Source: Akkermansia muciniphila (GTDB lineage: Bacteria; Verrucomicrobiota; Verrucomicrobiia; Verrucomicrobiales; Akkermansiaceae). Taken from it: a DNA stretch of 64,000 bases. The stretch covers positions 2,232,001 through 2,296,000 of the forward strand of contig NZ_CP114598.1 of the NCBI RefSeq assembly GCF_030848305.1. The letters run 5' to 3'. The notes below the pieces were generated by a model that was not told the DNA's origin, ran no database searches, and saw only the letters and a list, made by a program, of their open reading frames with translations. A program made the translations under genes and the position numbers. Positions 34,243 to 42,649 of this stretch are shown in pieces (position 1 is the first letter of the stretch; every line of letters begins with the position of its first letter).

Positions 34243-34276
34243 AAAACCCCGGCTGTGCATGCCACGCCGGGGTTTT
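34243..34276. terminator. Bidirectional terminator between the PfkB kinase and lpxC-fabZ
   Basis: A perfect 11-bp stem (34243-34253 with 34266-34276) whose outer pairs are A4/T4, placed between two convergent genes, so it can act on both strands. Confidence 0.85.
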
Positions 34277-34305
34277 CGTAAAAACAGGGGATGCTGTCGG
34301 CGGAA

Positions 34306-35622
34306 TCAAGCATCCTGAAGGCCGAATTTAAGCTCGGCTTCCGAAACTACCTGGCCGTTCACCAGGCAGCGTGCCGTCGCCTGGCCGATGTTTCCGCGCA
34401 TCTTGGTCAGTTCCGCTTCAATGATGAGCGTATCGCCGGGAACCACGACGCGGCGGAATTTTACCTTGTCCGCGCTCATGAAGTAGCCGAGCTTGCTGGC
34501 ATTGCCGGGCTGGCGCAGCATGACGATGGAGGCCACCTGGGCCATGGCTTCCACCTGGAGGACGCCCGGCATGACCGGATGGCCCGGGAAGTGGCCCTGG
34601 AAAAAGAGTTCGTTCATGGTCAGGTTCTTCAGACCCCGGCACTTGGTTTCTCCTTCAAAACCGATAATGCGGTCCACCATCAGGAAAGGATAGCGGTGCG
34701 GCAGAAGGCTCATTACTTCGTTAATGTCCAGCACGGCGTCTCCGTACGGCACGTTGACGGGATTGGGGGCCATCTGCTGGTTGCGGTGGTGTTCCTTCTT
34801 GAGCTTGGCCGTGAGTTCGGTGTTCGGGCCGTGGCCCGGCTTGATGGCGATGACGTGGCCCAGAATGGGTTTGCCGCACAGGGTCAGGTCTCCAATAAGG
34901 TCCATGGCCTTGTGGCGGGCGAACTCATTGATGAAACGCATGGGTTCCTTGCTCATGAGCTCCTCTCCGCGGATGACCACGGCGTTTTCCAGGCTGCCGC
35001 CCTTGATGAGGCCCTTTTCCAGCAGGGGCTTGATGTCTTCGTAGAACGTAAAGGTGCGGGCCGGGGCCAGTTCCTTTTCATACGTTTCCGGCGTGATGAC
35101 CGCGTCAAAGTACTGGGTGATGCGGTTTTCCGGTCCCACGCAGGTGACGGAAACGCGGAATTGCTTGGAGGGGAGAATGGTCAGGATGGAACCGCCCTTG
35201 GTTTCAATGGTGACGGCCTCGCGCACTTCCAGATAGCGGCGCGGCACATCCAGTTCCACGATGCCGGCGCGCTTGATCAGTTCTACGTAGGGGGCCGAAG
35301 ATCCGTCCCCGATGGGAGGTTCGTTGGCGTCCATTTCAATGACGGCGTTGTCAATGCCCATGCCCGTGAGGGCGGAGAGGATGTGTTCCACGGTATGCAC
35401 CTTGACGGAACCTTCAGCCAGGCTGGTGGCGCGTTCCACAGTCTGCACCTTTTCCACATCCGCGCTGATGAAAGGCTGGTCCGGAATGTCCACCCGGCGG
35501 AATTTAATGCCGAAGTCGGCGGGAGCCGGTTTCAGGGTCAGGGTAACGGGCTGCCCCGTATGCAAAGAGGTACCGGCCAGGGAGGCCGGAGAGCCGACAG
35601 TTCTTTGGTTTCCACATGCCAT
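34306..35622 (-). CDS. lpxC-fabZ: Bifunctional UDP-3-O-acyl-GlcNAc deacetylase / 3-hydroxyacyl-ACP dehydratase
   Basis: A 438-residue fusion. The LpxC half (to about residue 280) performs the committed deacetylation of lipid A synthesis; zinc ligands are H80 in VHTVEH and the HKAMD pair, with the catalytic histidine in KPGHGPN. The FabZ half (from about 295) dehydrates hydroxyacyl-ACP; it has LPHRYPFLMVDRI and GHFPGHPVMPGVLQ with the catalytic His and Glu. The same fusion is known in Bacteroidota and in the Chlamydiae-Verrucomicrobia group. It shows that the cell makes lipid A. Confidence 0.95.
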   Translation of the reverse strand: MACGNQRTVGSPASLAGTSLHTGQPVTLTLKPAPADFGIKFRRVDIPDQPFISADVEKVQTVERATSLAEGSVKVHTVEHILSALTGMGIDNAVIEMDANEPPIGDGSSAPYVELIKRAGIVELDVPRRYLEVREAVTIETKGGSILTILPSKQFRVSVTCVGPENRITQYFDAVITPETYEKELAPARTFTFYEDIKPLLEKGLIKGGSLENAVVIRGEELMSKEPMRFINEFARHKAMDLIGDLTLCGKPILGHVIAIKPGHGPNTELTAKLKKEHHRNQQMAPNPVNVPYGDAVLDINEVMSLLPHRYPFLMVDRIIGFEGETKCRGLKNLTMNELFFQGHFPGHPVMPGVLQVEAMAQVASIVMLRQPGNASKLGYFMSADKVKFRRVVVPGDTLIIEAELTKMRGNIGQATARCLVNGQVVSEAELKFGLQDA

Positions 35623-35628
35623 GCGGGG

Positions 35629-35656
35629 ATGCTAGTGAATGAGCTTCCGTTTGGAA
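35629..35656 (-). promoter_or_regulatory. Possible lpxC-fabZ promoter abutting the start codon
   Basis: On the minus strand TTCCAA (35656-35651), 16 bases, TAGCAT (35634-35629). Six bases separate the -10 box from the ATG, so the predicted transcript is leaderless. The boxes match consensus only moderately. Confidence 0.35.
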
Positions 35657-35777
35657 AGCACGAAATCACGGATTTTCCTTTAAATTCGGGGAAGAGGCGG
35701 TATTCCGGCGTGTCATCCCGGACAGAAGTGGATAAAGGGCGCTTGAAAAAACGCCGCTCACCCGGTAGTGATGTTCC

Positions 35778-36689
35778 ATGCACATCACGGCAGGCCTCCG
35801 CATTTCCCGTGCGTTTATTCTCGGCGCCGGGCTGGGTACCCGCCTGCGCCCTCTCACCGGCATTCTGCCCAAGCCGCTGATTCCCTTTTTCCATGAACCC
35901 CTTATTCTGCATTCCATGCGCCGATGCTACGATTGCGGCATACGGGAGTTCATCATCAATACCCACCATCTGGCGGCGGCCTGGGATAAGGTGTTCCCTG
36001 AACGCTCATGGAACGGCTGCCCCGTTCATTTCAGCCATGAACCCGTGCTGCTGGATTCCGGCGGCGGCGTCAAAAAGATAGAGTCCCTGGCTTCCCCGGA
36101 AGAACCGCTGCTGGTGGTGAACGGAGACATGGCGGCCACATTTGACCTGGGCCGCCTTCTGGAGGAGCATTTGAGCCGCCGCCCTCCCGTGACGCTGGCC
36201 CTCCGCACCTCCGGAGATAAGAAGAACGTGGGATTTGATTTTTCTTCCGGACTGGTGACGGATATGAGGCACGCCCTGGGCCGCGACCCCGGATCCTGCC
36301 AATTTACCGGCGCGTACTGCATGGAGCCGGAAGTATTCGGGCGCATCCCTTCCGGGGAGGCCGTTTCCATCATTCCCCTGTTTCTGGATTACATCCGGGA
36401 AGGGCGCCTGCGCGGCATTCTGGCGGACGACGGGTTGTGGATGGACATGGGAACGCCGGAGGCCTACCTTCAGGCTCATCTGGATTTCCCCTCCCCCGCT
36501 CCGCGCATCCACCCCCGGGCCCGGGTGTCCCCCCGCGCCTTTGCGGACGGTAATTGCGTGATAGGTCCCGGCGCAACGGTAGAGGACGGCTGCCGCCTGC
36601 AAGGCTGCGTTGTCTGGCCGGGCGTACGCGTGCCTTCAGGCACCTGCGCGGAACGCCGGATTTTCTACTGTTCCCCCAACGGCCATTGA
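35778..36689 (+). CDS. Nucleotidyltransferase with left-handed beta-helix tail (MurU/GlmU-like)
   Basis: A 303-residue sugar-1-phosphate nucleotidyltransferase. LGAGLGTRLRPLT...PKPLIP is the nucleotide-binding signature at residues 15-36; VVNGDM near residue 114 supplies the metal aspartate, and MDMGTPEAYLQAH near 224 is typical of the mannose-1-P guanylyl and MurNAc-1-P uridylyl groups. The last 60 residues have the I/V-G-x4 hexapeptide pattern (CVIGPGATVEDGCRLQGCVVWPG). The sugar and nucleotide cannot be fixed. The glycosidase gene follows after two bases. Confidence 0.8.
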   Translation: MHITAGLRISRAFILGAGLGTRLRPLTGILPKPLIPFFHEPLILHSMRRCYDCGIREFIINTHHLAAAWDKVFPERSWNGCPVHFSHEPVLLDSGGGVKKIESLASPEEPLLVVNGDMAATFDLGRLLEEHLSRRPPVTLALRTSGDKKNVGFDFSSGLVTDMRHALGRDPGSCQFTGAYCMEPEVFGRIPSGEAVSIIPLFLDYIREGRLRGILADDGLWMDMGTPEAYLQAHLDFPSPAPRIHPRARVSPRAFADGNCVIGPGATVEDGCRLQGCVVWPGVRVPSGTCAERRIFYCSPNGH

Positions 36690-36691
36690 CC

Positions 36692-37441
36692 ATGCTTTTG
36701 CTGCGCCTTCTTTCTCTGATGTTGTGCTTTTCCGGCCTGGTTCACGCGGAACACCGCGTTTTCACCAGGAAGGACGGCTTTTTGTCCATGCGGGACAAGC
36801 TGAACGTGTATTTTTTCCGTTCTGATACGCACCGTCTGCTGGTGAGGGACGAAGGAAGCGTCAAAACGCCCCGGTACGGCTCCCTGGACAAGGCCATGAG
36901 GAAAAGTCCCTGCGTGGCCGGCGTCAACGGAGGATTTTTCAGTGCGGACGCGGAGGGAACGCCCCTGGGCCTGGTCATTCAGGACGGCAAACGGCTTTCT
37001 CCGCTGGCTACGGGGTCTTTCGCCGTTTCCGGGGTCGTTTATGAAGGAGGCAGAAGCGGATTGACCCTGGTCCGCAGTTCCGTGCTGAAACGCATGAAAA
37101 AGCTTCCGGCCACGCAGGCAGCCATTCAGGGAGGACCCTTTCTGGTGGAGAACGGCTCCGCCGTAAAAGGGCTTAACGCACAGAAGTCCACTTACCGCAC
37201 CTTCATTGCCACGGACGGAGGAAAAAGGTGGTGCATCGGCGTTTCCTCTTCCCTGACTTTGAAGGAACTGGCAGCCTGGCTGGCGACTCCTGGAGCATTG
37301 GGGAATTTCCGGGTGGAAACGGCCCTGAATCTGGACGGCGGCTCGTCTTCCGCCTTCTGGTGCCATGAAACAGGCATTTCCTACCCTGCGTTCAAACAGG
37401 TCAGGAATTATCTGGGCGTAGCCCCCGTGGAACGCCGGTAA
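36692..37441 (+). CDS. Exported phosphodiester glycosidase (NAGPA/DUF2233 family)
   Basis: A 249-residue protein with a signal peptide cleaved near residue 19 (GLVHA). The family landmarks are VNGGFFSADAEGTPLGLVI near residue 79, IQGGPFLVE near 149, TFIATDGG near 170 and LNLDGGSSSAFW near residue 213. The family cleaves GlcNAc-phosphodiester or similar bonds; a periplasmic role in trimming cell-wall or glycan phosphodiesters is inferred. It starts two bases after the nucleotidyltransferase stop. Its last 34 bases overlap the end of lnt on the other strand. Confidence 0.8.
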   Translation: MLLLRLLSLMLCFSGLVHAEHRVFTRKDGFLSMRDKLNVYFFRSDTHRLLVRDEGSVKTPRYGSLDKAMRKSPCVAGVNGGFFSADAEGTPLGLVIQDGKRLSPLATGSFAVSGVVYEGGRSGLTLVRSSVLKRMKKLPATQAAIQGGPFLVENGSAVKGLNAQKSTYRTFIATDGGKRWCIGVSSSLTLKELAAWLATPGALGNFRVETALNLDGGSSSAFWCHETGISYPAFKQVRNYLGVAPVERR

Positions 37442-39300
37442 ACGCCGTCCTCCACGGGGCCGTGAACACGTTTCCCGGCGCCTATCCTGCGCAGCAACAG
37501 AACCGCGAACGCCAGGAAACAAACCAGAACGGCCCAGTCGCCCAGCATGGCGTACAGGGTTATTTCCGTACAGCCCACAGGCAATGTGGCAGTCATCACC
37601 CCTCTGGTAAACGGCGAACCGGAGGAATCCCTCAAATCCGCAATAACCGCGCCATTGGGGGCCAGAGCCACGCTTACGCCGGTATTGGCGGCACGGACCA
37701 TGGAACGGCGCAGTTCAATACAGCGGAACGCCGCATTGCGCCAATGCTGTTCATTGGCGCAGGAACGGTTGAACCACCCGTCATTGGTCACGTTCACCAT
37801 CAACTGGGGTTCCTGCCGGACGAAGCGGCGCACCCAGCTTCCCACCACATCCTCAAAGCAGACCAGCGGAATAACGCCCACCGTAGAGGAGCTTCCGGGA
37901 CGGATAGGCACGGGAACGGGATTGAAGGAACACCCGGGCGTATAGTTCAGGCCCATGGCAGTTCCGGCGGAAGCCTCAAAGGCTTTTTCCAGAAACGGGA
38001 ATGTTTCCCGCATAGGGATGTATTCTCCGAAGGGAACCAGCATGGCCTTGGCGTGCGGACGGGCTGTGGAATAATCCCCTTCAAAGACGGTAAGGCAGTT
38101 GTAAGCCCGCGCCACACGCCCTTCATCAGACAGGTAAATATCATCCGTGCCCGTCAGCAGGATAAAATTGCATATCCCGCTCCGAAGGGCCTGGACGTAA
38201 TCCTCTTCCGCGCTCAGAAAGTTGACATTGTCCTGATTGGGGAAGCGTTCCCCAGTGGAATCACGGTAAAACGTGGAAATGGGGAAGGAACTTTCCGGCC
38301 AGATGACCCAGGCCGGCATATCCAGGGAGGCTTCCGCTCCGTCTTTGACCGCCTGTTCCAGAGCGCGGTTTTGAAGATCCAGCATTCCCTGTTCCGTCAT
38401 GTCCAGCAAAGCCTGGTAAATGCTTTCCCGATTGGCCGGATCCCATTTTTCCTTCTGGCTCAGATTCAGCTGCACGGCCATGACGGGAACGGTAAGCCTG
38501 CCGTTTCCCGTAACCGCGGCAGACTGGGAGGAGTAACGAGCCGTCCAGAACACGCCGACGACAAACATGGTTAAAAGGACCGCCACCAGGATGAAAAAGT
38601 CCCAGGGAACGGTCCGCCTGCCTTCATGGACAATCATGGTTCCGGCACGGCGGCAAACACGCCAGAGCCAGACGGAAAAGACGGCCGGAATAAAGGCCAG
38701 CGCCGTCACGCCAAGGTATTCCGCCCATTGGGCCAGCGGATTTCCGTACAGGGCCACGCCCAGATTGTTCCAGCCGAAACCCGGTATCAGCCAGCCCCGC
38801 CCCCATTCCAGGCATACCCATAAAGCGGCGCCCGCCAGAGCGGCGGAAGCGCTGGGCAATATGTCGCCCATGGCCCAGGCTTTCCAGGCGGCCCGGCGTT
38901 CCTTTGCCGCCAGCTTCGCATCAGGCAGCGGCCGGCCGGCCGGCCGGAAGAACACTCCCATGACCAGAGCCCATAAGCAGGGAAACAGGCCTCCGTAAAA
39001 AATCATCAGGGGAATATAGCCCAGCGTGCTGACCTCATTGACCCACCAGAAGGAGATGCCGTAAAATACCACGCCAAAAACCCAGCCATACAGGGCGTAC
39101 GCCAGAATTCCCCTTTTCCCCTCCCGTCTGCGGCCGTGCCACAGGGCTGTCAGCAAAGGCAGGAATCCTATCCATACGCACCCGCTCCAGTCCACCGGAA
39201 TAAAGGCGCAGGCCATCAGAATTCCGGAAAAAGCGGCCAGCAGCAGCCCTGCCCACACGGGCAGGAGACGAGGGAGGGAAGCAGGTGGGGTATTCATCAT
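37408..39300 (-). CDS. lnt: Apolipoprotein N-acyltransferase
   Basis: The inner-membrane enzyme that adds the third acyl chain to lipoproteins. About eight hydrophobic segments are followed by a nitrilase-type domain with the triad Glu in VIWPESSFP, Lys in AKAMLVPFGEY and Cys in LVCFEDV, and a final membrane helix. At about 630 residues it is longer than E. coli Lnt (512), mostly in the loop before residue 180 and around the nitrilase domain. AAAAGG lies six bases before ATG 39300; ATG 39297 is equally possible. It fits the lipoproteins predicted in this window. Confidence 0.92.
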   Translation of the reverse strand: MMNTPPASLPRLLPVWAGLLLAAFSGILMACAFIPVDWSGCVWIGFLPLLTALWHGRRREGKRGILAYALYGWVFGVVFYGISFWWVNEVSTLGYIPLMIFYGGLFPCLWALVMGVFFRPAGRPLPDAKLAAKERRAAWKAWAMGDILPSASAALAGAALWVCLEWGRGWLIPGFGWNNLGVALYGNPLAQWAEYLGVTALAFIPAVFSVWLWRVCRRAGTMIVHEGRRTVPWDFFILVAVLLTMFVVGVFWTARYSSQSAAVTGNGRLTVPVMAVQLNLSQKEKWDPANRESIYQALLDMTEQGMLDLQNRALEQAVKDGAEASLDMPAWVIWPESSFPISTFYRDSTGERFPNQDNVNFLSAEEDYVQALRSGICNFILLTGTDDIYLSDEGRVARAYNCLTVFEGDYSTARPHAKAMLVPFGEYIPMRETFPFLEKAFEASAGTAMGLNYTPGCSFNPVPVPIRPGSSSTVGVIPLVCFEDVVGSWVRRFVRQEPQLMVNVTNDGWFNRSCANEQHWRNAAFRCIELRRSMVRAANTGVSVALAPNGAVIADLRDSSGSPFTRGVMTATLPVGCTEITLYAMLGDWAVLVCFLAFAVLLLRRIGAGKRVHGPVEDGVYRRSTGATPR

Positions 39301-39434
39301 GAAAAGCCTTTTATTCCGGGAACGGGAATGCCGCCATTGTCCCCCATGCTGACTCATTCCTGCAACAAAAAAGATTGCAAAATTTATTCAAATGCGGAAA
39401 TAGTGGGTTCAGTTCATACAACCCATCATACACA

Positions 39435-39668
39435 ATGGCAGATATCGACGAAAAAACACCTCTAAACGTCCCCGGCAAGTTTTACGTGGACAGTTCCTGC
39501 ATTGACTGCGACCTTTGCCGCGAAACCGCTCCGGAAAACTTTGGACGGGATGACGACGAAGGAGTATCCTATGTCAAGAAGCAGCCGGAAAACGACGAAG
39601 AGCTGAGCGCATGCGAGGAAGCCATGGAAGGCTGCCCCGTGGAAGCGATTGGCGACGACGGCGAATAA
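39435..39668 (+). CDS. Ferredoxin, single [4Fe-4S] type
   Basis: A 77-residue acidic electron carrier. Cluster ligands are C22-x2-C25-x2-C28 and C67 followed by Pro; C60 is an extra cysteine, as in single-cluster ferredoxins where a second site has been lost or replaced by a disulphide. Its redox partners are not apparent. ATG 39435 gives the standard length. A terminator follows. Confidence 0.9.
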   Translation: MADIDEKTPLNVPGKFYVDSSCIDCDLCRETAPENFGRDDDEGVSYVKKQPENDEELSACEEAMEGCPVEAIGDDGE

Positions 39669-39693
39669 TATTTCTCCATATATTATTTTAACC

Positions 39694-39730
39694 GCCCGGG
39701 GCTGTTGGCATTCAACGCTCCGGGCTTTTA
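39694..39730 (+). terminator. Terminator after the ferredoxin gene, at the dciA start
   Basis: GCCCGG (39694-39699) pairs with CCGGGC (39720-39725), with further pairs inside (GC/GC and TTG/CAA), then TTTTATTTT. The T run ends about ten bases before the ATG of the next gene. Confidence 0.75.
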
Positions 39731-39740
39731 TTTTCCATCC

Positions 39741-40184
39741 ATGTCCTCCCCCTGGTCTCCCTACACGCCGGACAGGGACCGTCCGGATCCCTACGCCTCC
39801 CCAGTCCGGTATGATTATCTTTCCCGTGATGAGCAGGAGGTGAGGCAGGCGTTGGCGGACTGGTTCCAGATATCCCCCGCCGCCAGTGAAACACGCAACC
39901 TCCATACGGCGGAGTCCCTGCTGGGGGATATCCTGTCCAGGCTTCCCCTGGACGGCGACGGCATGGACCCCGAATTGCTCCGGGAAGGATGGCTGAAAGC
40001 TGCGGGGCCATTCCTGGGCCAGCAATCCAACCTTCTTTCCATTGTCAAGGGAGTAGCCACCATCCAGGTGCTTCAACCGGCCATGCGCTACCATCTTCAG
40101 CAGTGGCAGGGAGCCCTGCTGGGAAAACTGAAGGACCAGTTCGGCAAGGATGCCGTCCATTCCATCCGCATACGGATAGGATAA
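39741..40184 (+). CDS. DciA-like protein (DUF721)
   Basis: A 147-residue protein whose C-terminal 90 residues match the DciA/DUF721 pattern: LLREGWLKAAGPFLGQQSNLLSIVKGVATIQVLQPAMRYHLQQWQGALLGKL in short form, ending DAVHSIRIRIG. In many bacteria lacking DnaC or DnaI, DciA loads the replicative helicase. The N-terminal 30 residues are Pro/Asp-rich and probably unfolded. It has no cotranscribed partner and lies just past a terminator. Confidence 0.75.
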   Translation: MSSPWSPYTPDRDRPDPYASPVRYDYLSRDEQEVRQALADWFQISPAASETRNLHTAESLLGDILSRLPLDGDGMDPELLREGWLKAAGPFLGQQSNLLSIVKGVATIQVLQPAMRYHLQQWQGALLGKLKDQFGKDAVHSIRIRIG

Positions 40185-40593
40185 TTTTGCCGCCGCACGG
40201 CATTTCTTCAAAATGCCTGATCCTCATTTCATGCATTATAACGGATGCGGAAAACCTTTCAGAATTTCTGATCCGCCGTCAAATGGATTTTCCTTTTTCT
40301 TAGGATCGTAAATTTTCTATCCTTCCCCATAATTTTCCCCCATATGAAAAGGAGGAAAAAGAAAAATTGTCAGTTTTTTTGCGATAGCGTTTTTTAGAGG
40401 CTTGGAAATTCTGTAATTACTATTCCAGATAAAGCGGAATTCCCTTCGTGACGGCTTGATTTCTATTTTCCAACCGGAGCGGAAGTCTGGATCTCCAGAA
40501 GAAAGAAAAAGGTGAGGAGATAGAAAAACAGTGTGCCGCGACATTAAAAATTTGACGAAAGAGAGTTTTTTATTTAAGTGTAATAGTTATCAC
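40185..40593. other. AT-rich intergenic region before the GH20 gene
   Basis: A gap of 409 bases with several A- and T-runs. A small hairpin (TGCCG/CGGCA) lies just past the dciA stop. No gene or RNA family is visible; the promoter at 40552-40580 is the only element I can support. Confidence 0.45.
40552..40580 (+). promoter_or_regulatory. Probable GH20 promoter
   Basis: TTGACG (40552-40557), 17 bases, TAAGTG (40575-40580). The -10 box is poor; TAATAG six bases on is an alternative at longer spacing. The predicted leader is about seven bases. Confidence 0.4.
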
Positions 40594-42594
40594 ATGCGAT
40601 TTACTCTCCCTGCCCTTCTGCTGACGTCAAGCCTGACTCTTTGTTTTCCTTCTTCCTACGGAGATTGGACTTCCCCCCACTCCCTCCAGCAGGAAAAAGA
40701 CGCGCCGGTTCCTCTCATTCCCTTTCCGTCCCAGGTGGACTGGAAAAGAGGGACATGCCCCAAAAAAGCACCCGTTTCCGTTAACAAGGACCCTGCCCTG
40801 GCCCAATCGCTGGGAAAAGAAGGCTATGAACTCCAGATTCGCCCCGGAGGGATCCTGATCAAGGCAGCTACGGATTCGGGCGTTTTCTATGCCCGCAGGA
40901 CGCTGGATCAGCTGGGAGCCAAGGGAAATTACCCGTGCTGCGACATCAAGGACAGCCCGGCATTCGCCATTCGCGGCTTCATGCACGACGTAGGCCGCAA
41001 TTTCCGGCCTATTGAAACGCTCAAGTCGGATATTGACGAAATGGCGCGGCTGAAACTGAATGCTTTCCACTGGCACCTGACGGACTATCCCGCATGGCGC
41101 ATCCAGAGCAAAAAATATCCTGTCTTGAATGATCCCTCCAAGCGGATCAAGAACCGGGATGTCAATGACACCTACACCTACGAGCAGATCCGGGACCTGT
41201 TCCGCTATGCCAGGGCGCGTCACGTCCAGATCATCCCGGAAATTGATATGCCTGGACACAGCACTTATTTCAGAAACTGCTTCGGCTTTCCGATGCACGA
41301 CCCCAGGGGCATGAAGATTCTGGAAGAACTGCTGGAAGAATTTTGCAGGGAAATTCCTGTGGAAATGTCTCCTTACCTGCACATTGGAGCTGATGAAATC
41401 CACATCCCCAACGGGAAGCAGTTTGCGGACCGGATGGCGGCCAAGGTCAAATCCCTGGGACGCCAGCCCATCCAATGGGCGGGCAACAATGACCTGCCTG
41501 TGTCCGGAGACAGTTATGCCCAGCTGTGGAATGACGAAAATTCCGTAGGTCTGCCGGATCCAGCCAGGCAGAAGAATCCCTATTTCGATTCCACAGCAGG
41601 GTACGTCAATTCCTTTGACCCCGGCATTCTGGTGCGCAGGAATTTCTTCCGCCAACCCTGCGGAACGGTGAAGAGCGACGAACATTCTTTGGGAGTCATT
41701 CAGTGCCTGTGGCCGGATACCCGGGTGGGGGACAAAAAGAATATTCCCATTCAGAGCCCTCAGTGGCCGGCCATGTTCGCCATGGCGGAACGCAGCTGGA
41801 AGGGGTTGCCGGCGGATGGTTCCCGCTTTGCCGGAAAACTGCCTGAAAAAGATACGGAGGCCTATCAGGCCTTTTCCCTGTTCGAGAAGCGTATGGAAGC
41901 CCTGGCCGGAAACAGGCCCTTCCCCTATTGGCGGGATTCTTTTGTGGAATGGACCGTATTCGGTCCCGTTCCGAAGGACAGGCAGGAAGAAGTAAGGAAC
42001 GGCCTGCTGGCAGGGAAATCTCCCGCAGGGCTGAACCCCATCCGAGCCCGGGGAGGCAACTTGTATTTCCGTACCCGTGCAGGGGCGGAAGGCCTATTTT
42101 CCAAGACCAAGCCGGGAAATACAGCCTGGGCGGAAACGACTTTTTATGCGGCCAGGCCCGGGACCATGTACGCCATGACAGGATTTGACGCGCCGGCCCG
42201 TTCCACGCGACGCTGTTCCGGGGTTCCGTCCGCCGGGGAATGGTCCCAATGCGAAACCAGAATATGGGTGAACGGAAAAGAAGTGAACAATCCCCAGACC
42301 TGCAGGCTGGCGGGACAGAGGCGTTATGAAAAGCACACCTGGAATTCCCCTGCCAATGAAATACCCTTTGACAATGAAGAATTCTGGTGGGCGCGTCCTC
42401 CCGTTTCCTTTCAGGTAAAGGCCGGAGAAAACAAAATCCTGATTGAACAGCCGTATACGGGAGAATTCCAGTCATGGGGAGTCAGCTTCATTCCGGTGAA
42501 AAAAGCCGGAGACCGCTGGATTGCCGACCCAAGCTGCTATGCCAAACCCGGGAGAGAGAAACAGGATGACGTCTCTCTGGTGCCATCAAAGTAA
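40594..42594 (+). CDS. Secreted GH20 beta-N-acetylhexosaminidase
   Basis: Removes terminal GlcNAc or GalNAc from glycans such as mucin O-glycans. A signal peptide (residues 1-23) is followed by a GH20b-type N domain and the catalytic barrel, where GFMHDVGRNFRP and LNAFHWHLTDYPAWRI are classic. The catalytic Asp-Glu pair is D267-E268 in HIGADEIH; most family members have GGDE, here GADE. PEIDMPGHS and QCLWPD are also present. From about residue 440 a beta-rich accessory domain continues to residue 666. It uses no neighbours as an operon. The mucin role is inferred. Confidence 0.9.
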   Translation: MRFTLPALLLTSSLTLCFPSSYGDWTSPHSLQQEKDAPVPLIPFPSQVDWKRGTCPKKAPVSVNKDPALAQSLGKEGYELQIRPGGILIKAATDSGVFYARRTLDQLGAKGNYPCCDIKDSPAFAIRGFMHDVGRNFRPIETLKSDIDEMARLKLNAFHWHLTDYPAWRIQSKKYPVLNDPSKRIKNRDVNDTYTYEQIRDLFRYARARHVQIIPEIDMPGHSTYFRNCFGFPMHDPRGMKILEELLEEFCREIPVEMSPYLHIGADEIHIPNGKQFADRMAAKVKSLGRQPIQWAGNNDLPVSGDSYAQLWNDENSVGLPDPARQKNPYFDSTAGYVNSFDPGILVRRNFFRQPCGTVKSDEHSLGVIQCLWPDTRVGDKKNIPIQSPQWPAMFAMAERSWKGLPADGSRFAGKLPEKDTEAYQAFSLFEKRMEALAGNRPFPYWRDSFVEWTVFGPVPKDRQEEVRNGLLAGKSPAGLNPIRARGGNLYFRTRAGAEGLFSKTKPGNTAWAETTFYAARPGTMYAMTGFDAPARSTRRCSGVPSAGEWSQCETRIWVNGKEVNNPQTCRLAGQRRYEKHTWNSPANEIPFDNEEFWWARPPVSFQVKAGENKILIEQPYTGEFQSWGVSFIPVKKAGDRWIADPSCYAKPGREKQDDVSLVPSK

Positions 42595-42649
42595 ATATGG
42601 AACTCTCTCCCCGCGGACCTTTTCATGTTCCGTCCCATCATTCCAGAGG

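Noticed and set aside
34291-35880. 529-codon open frame on the plus strand
   Set aside because: It is antisense to lpxC-fabZ, whose catalytic residues are all present.
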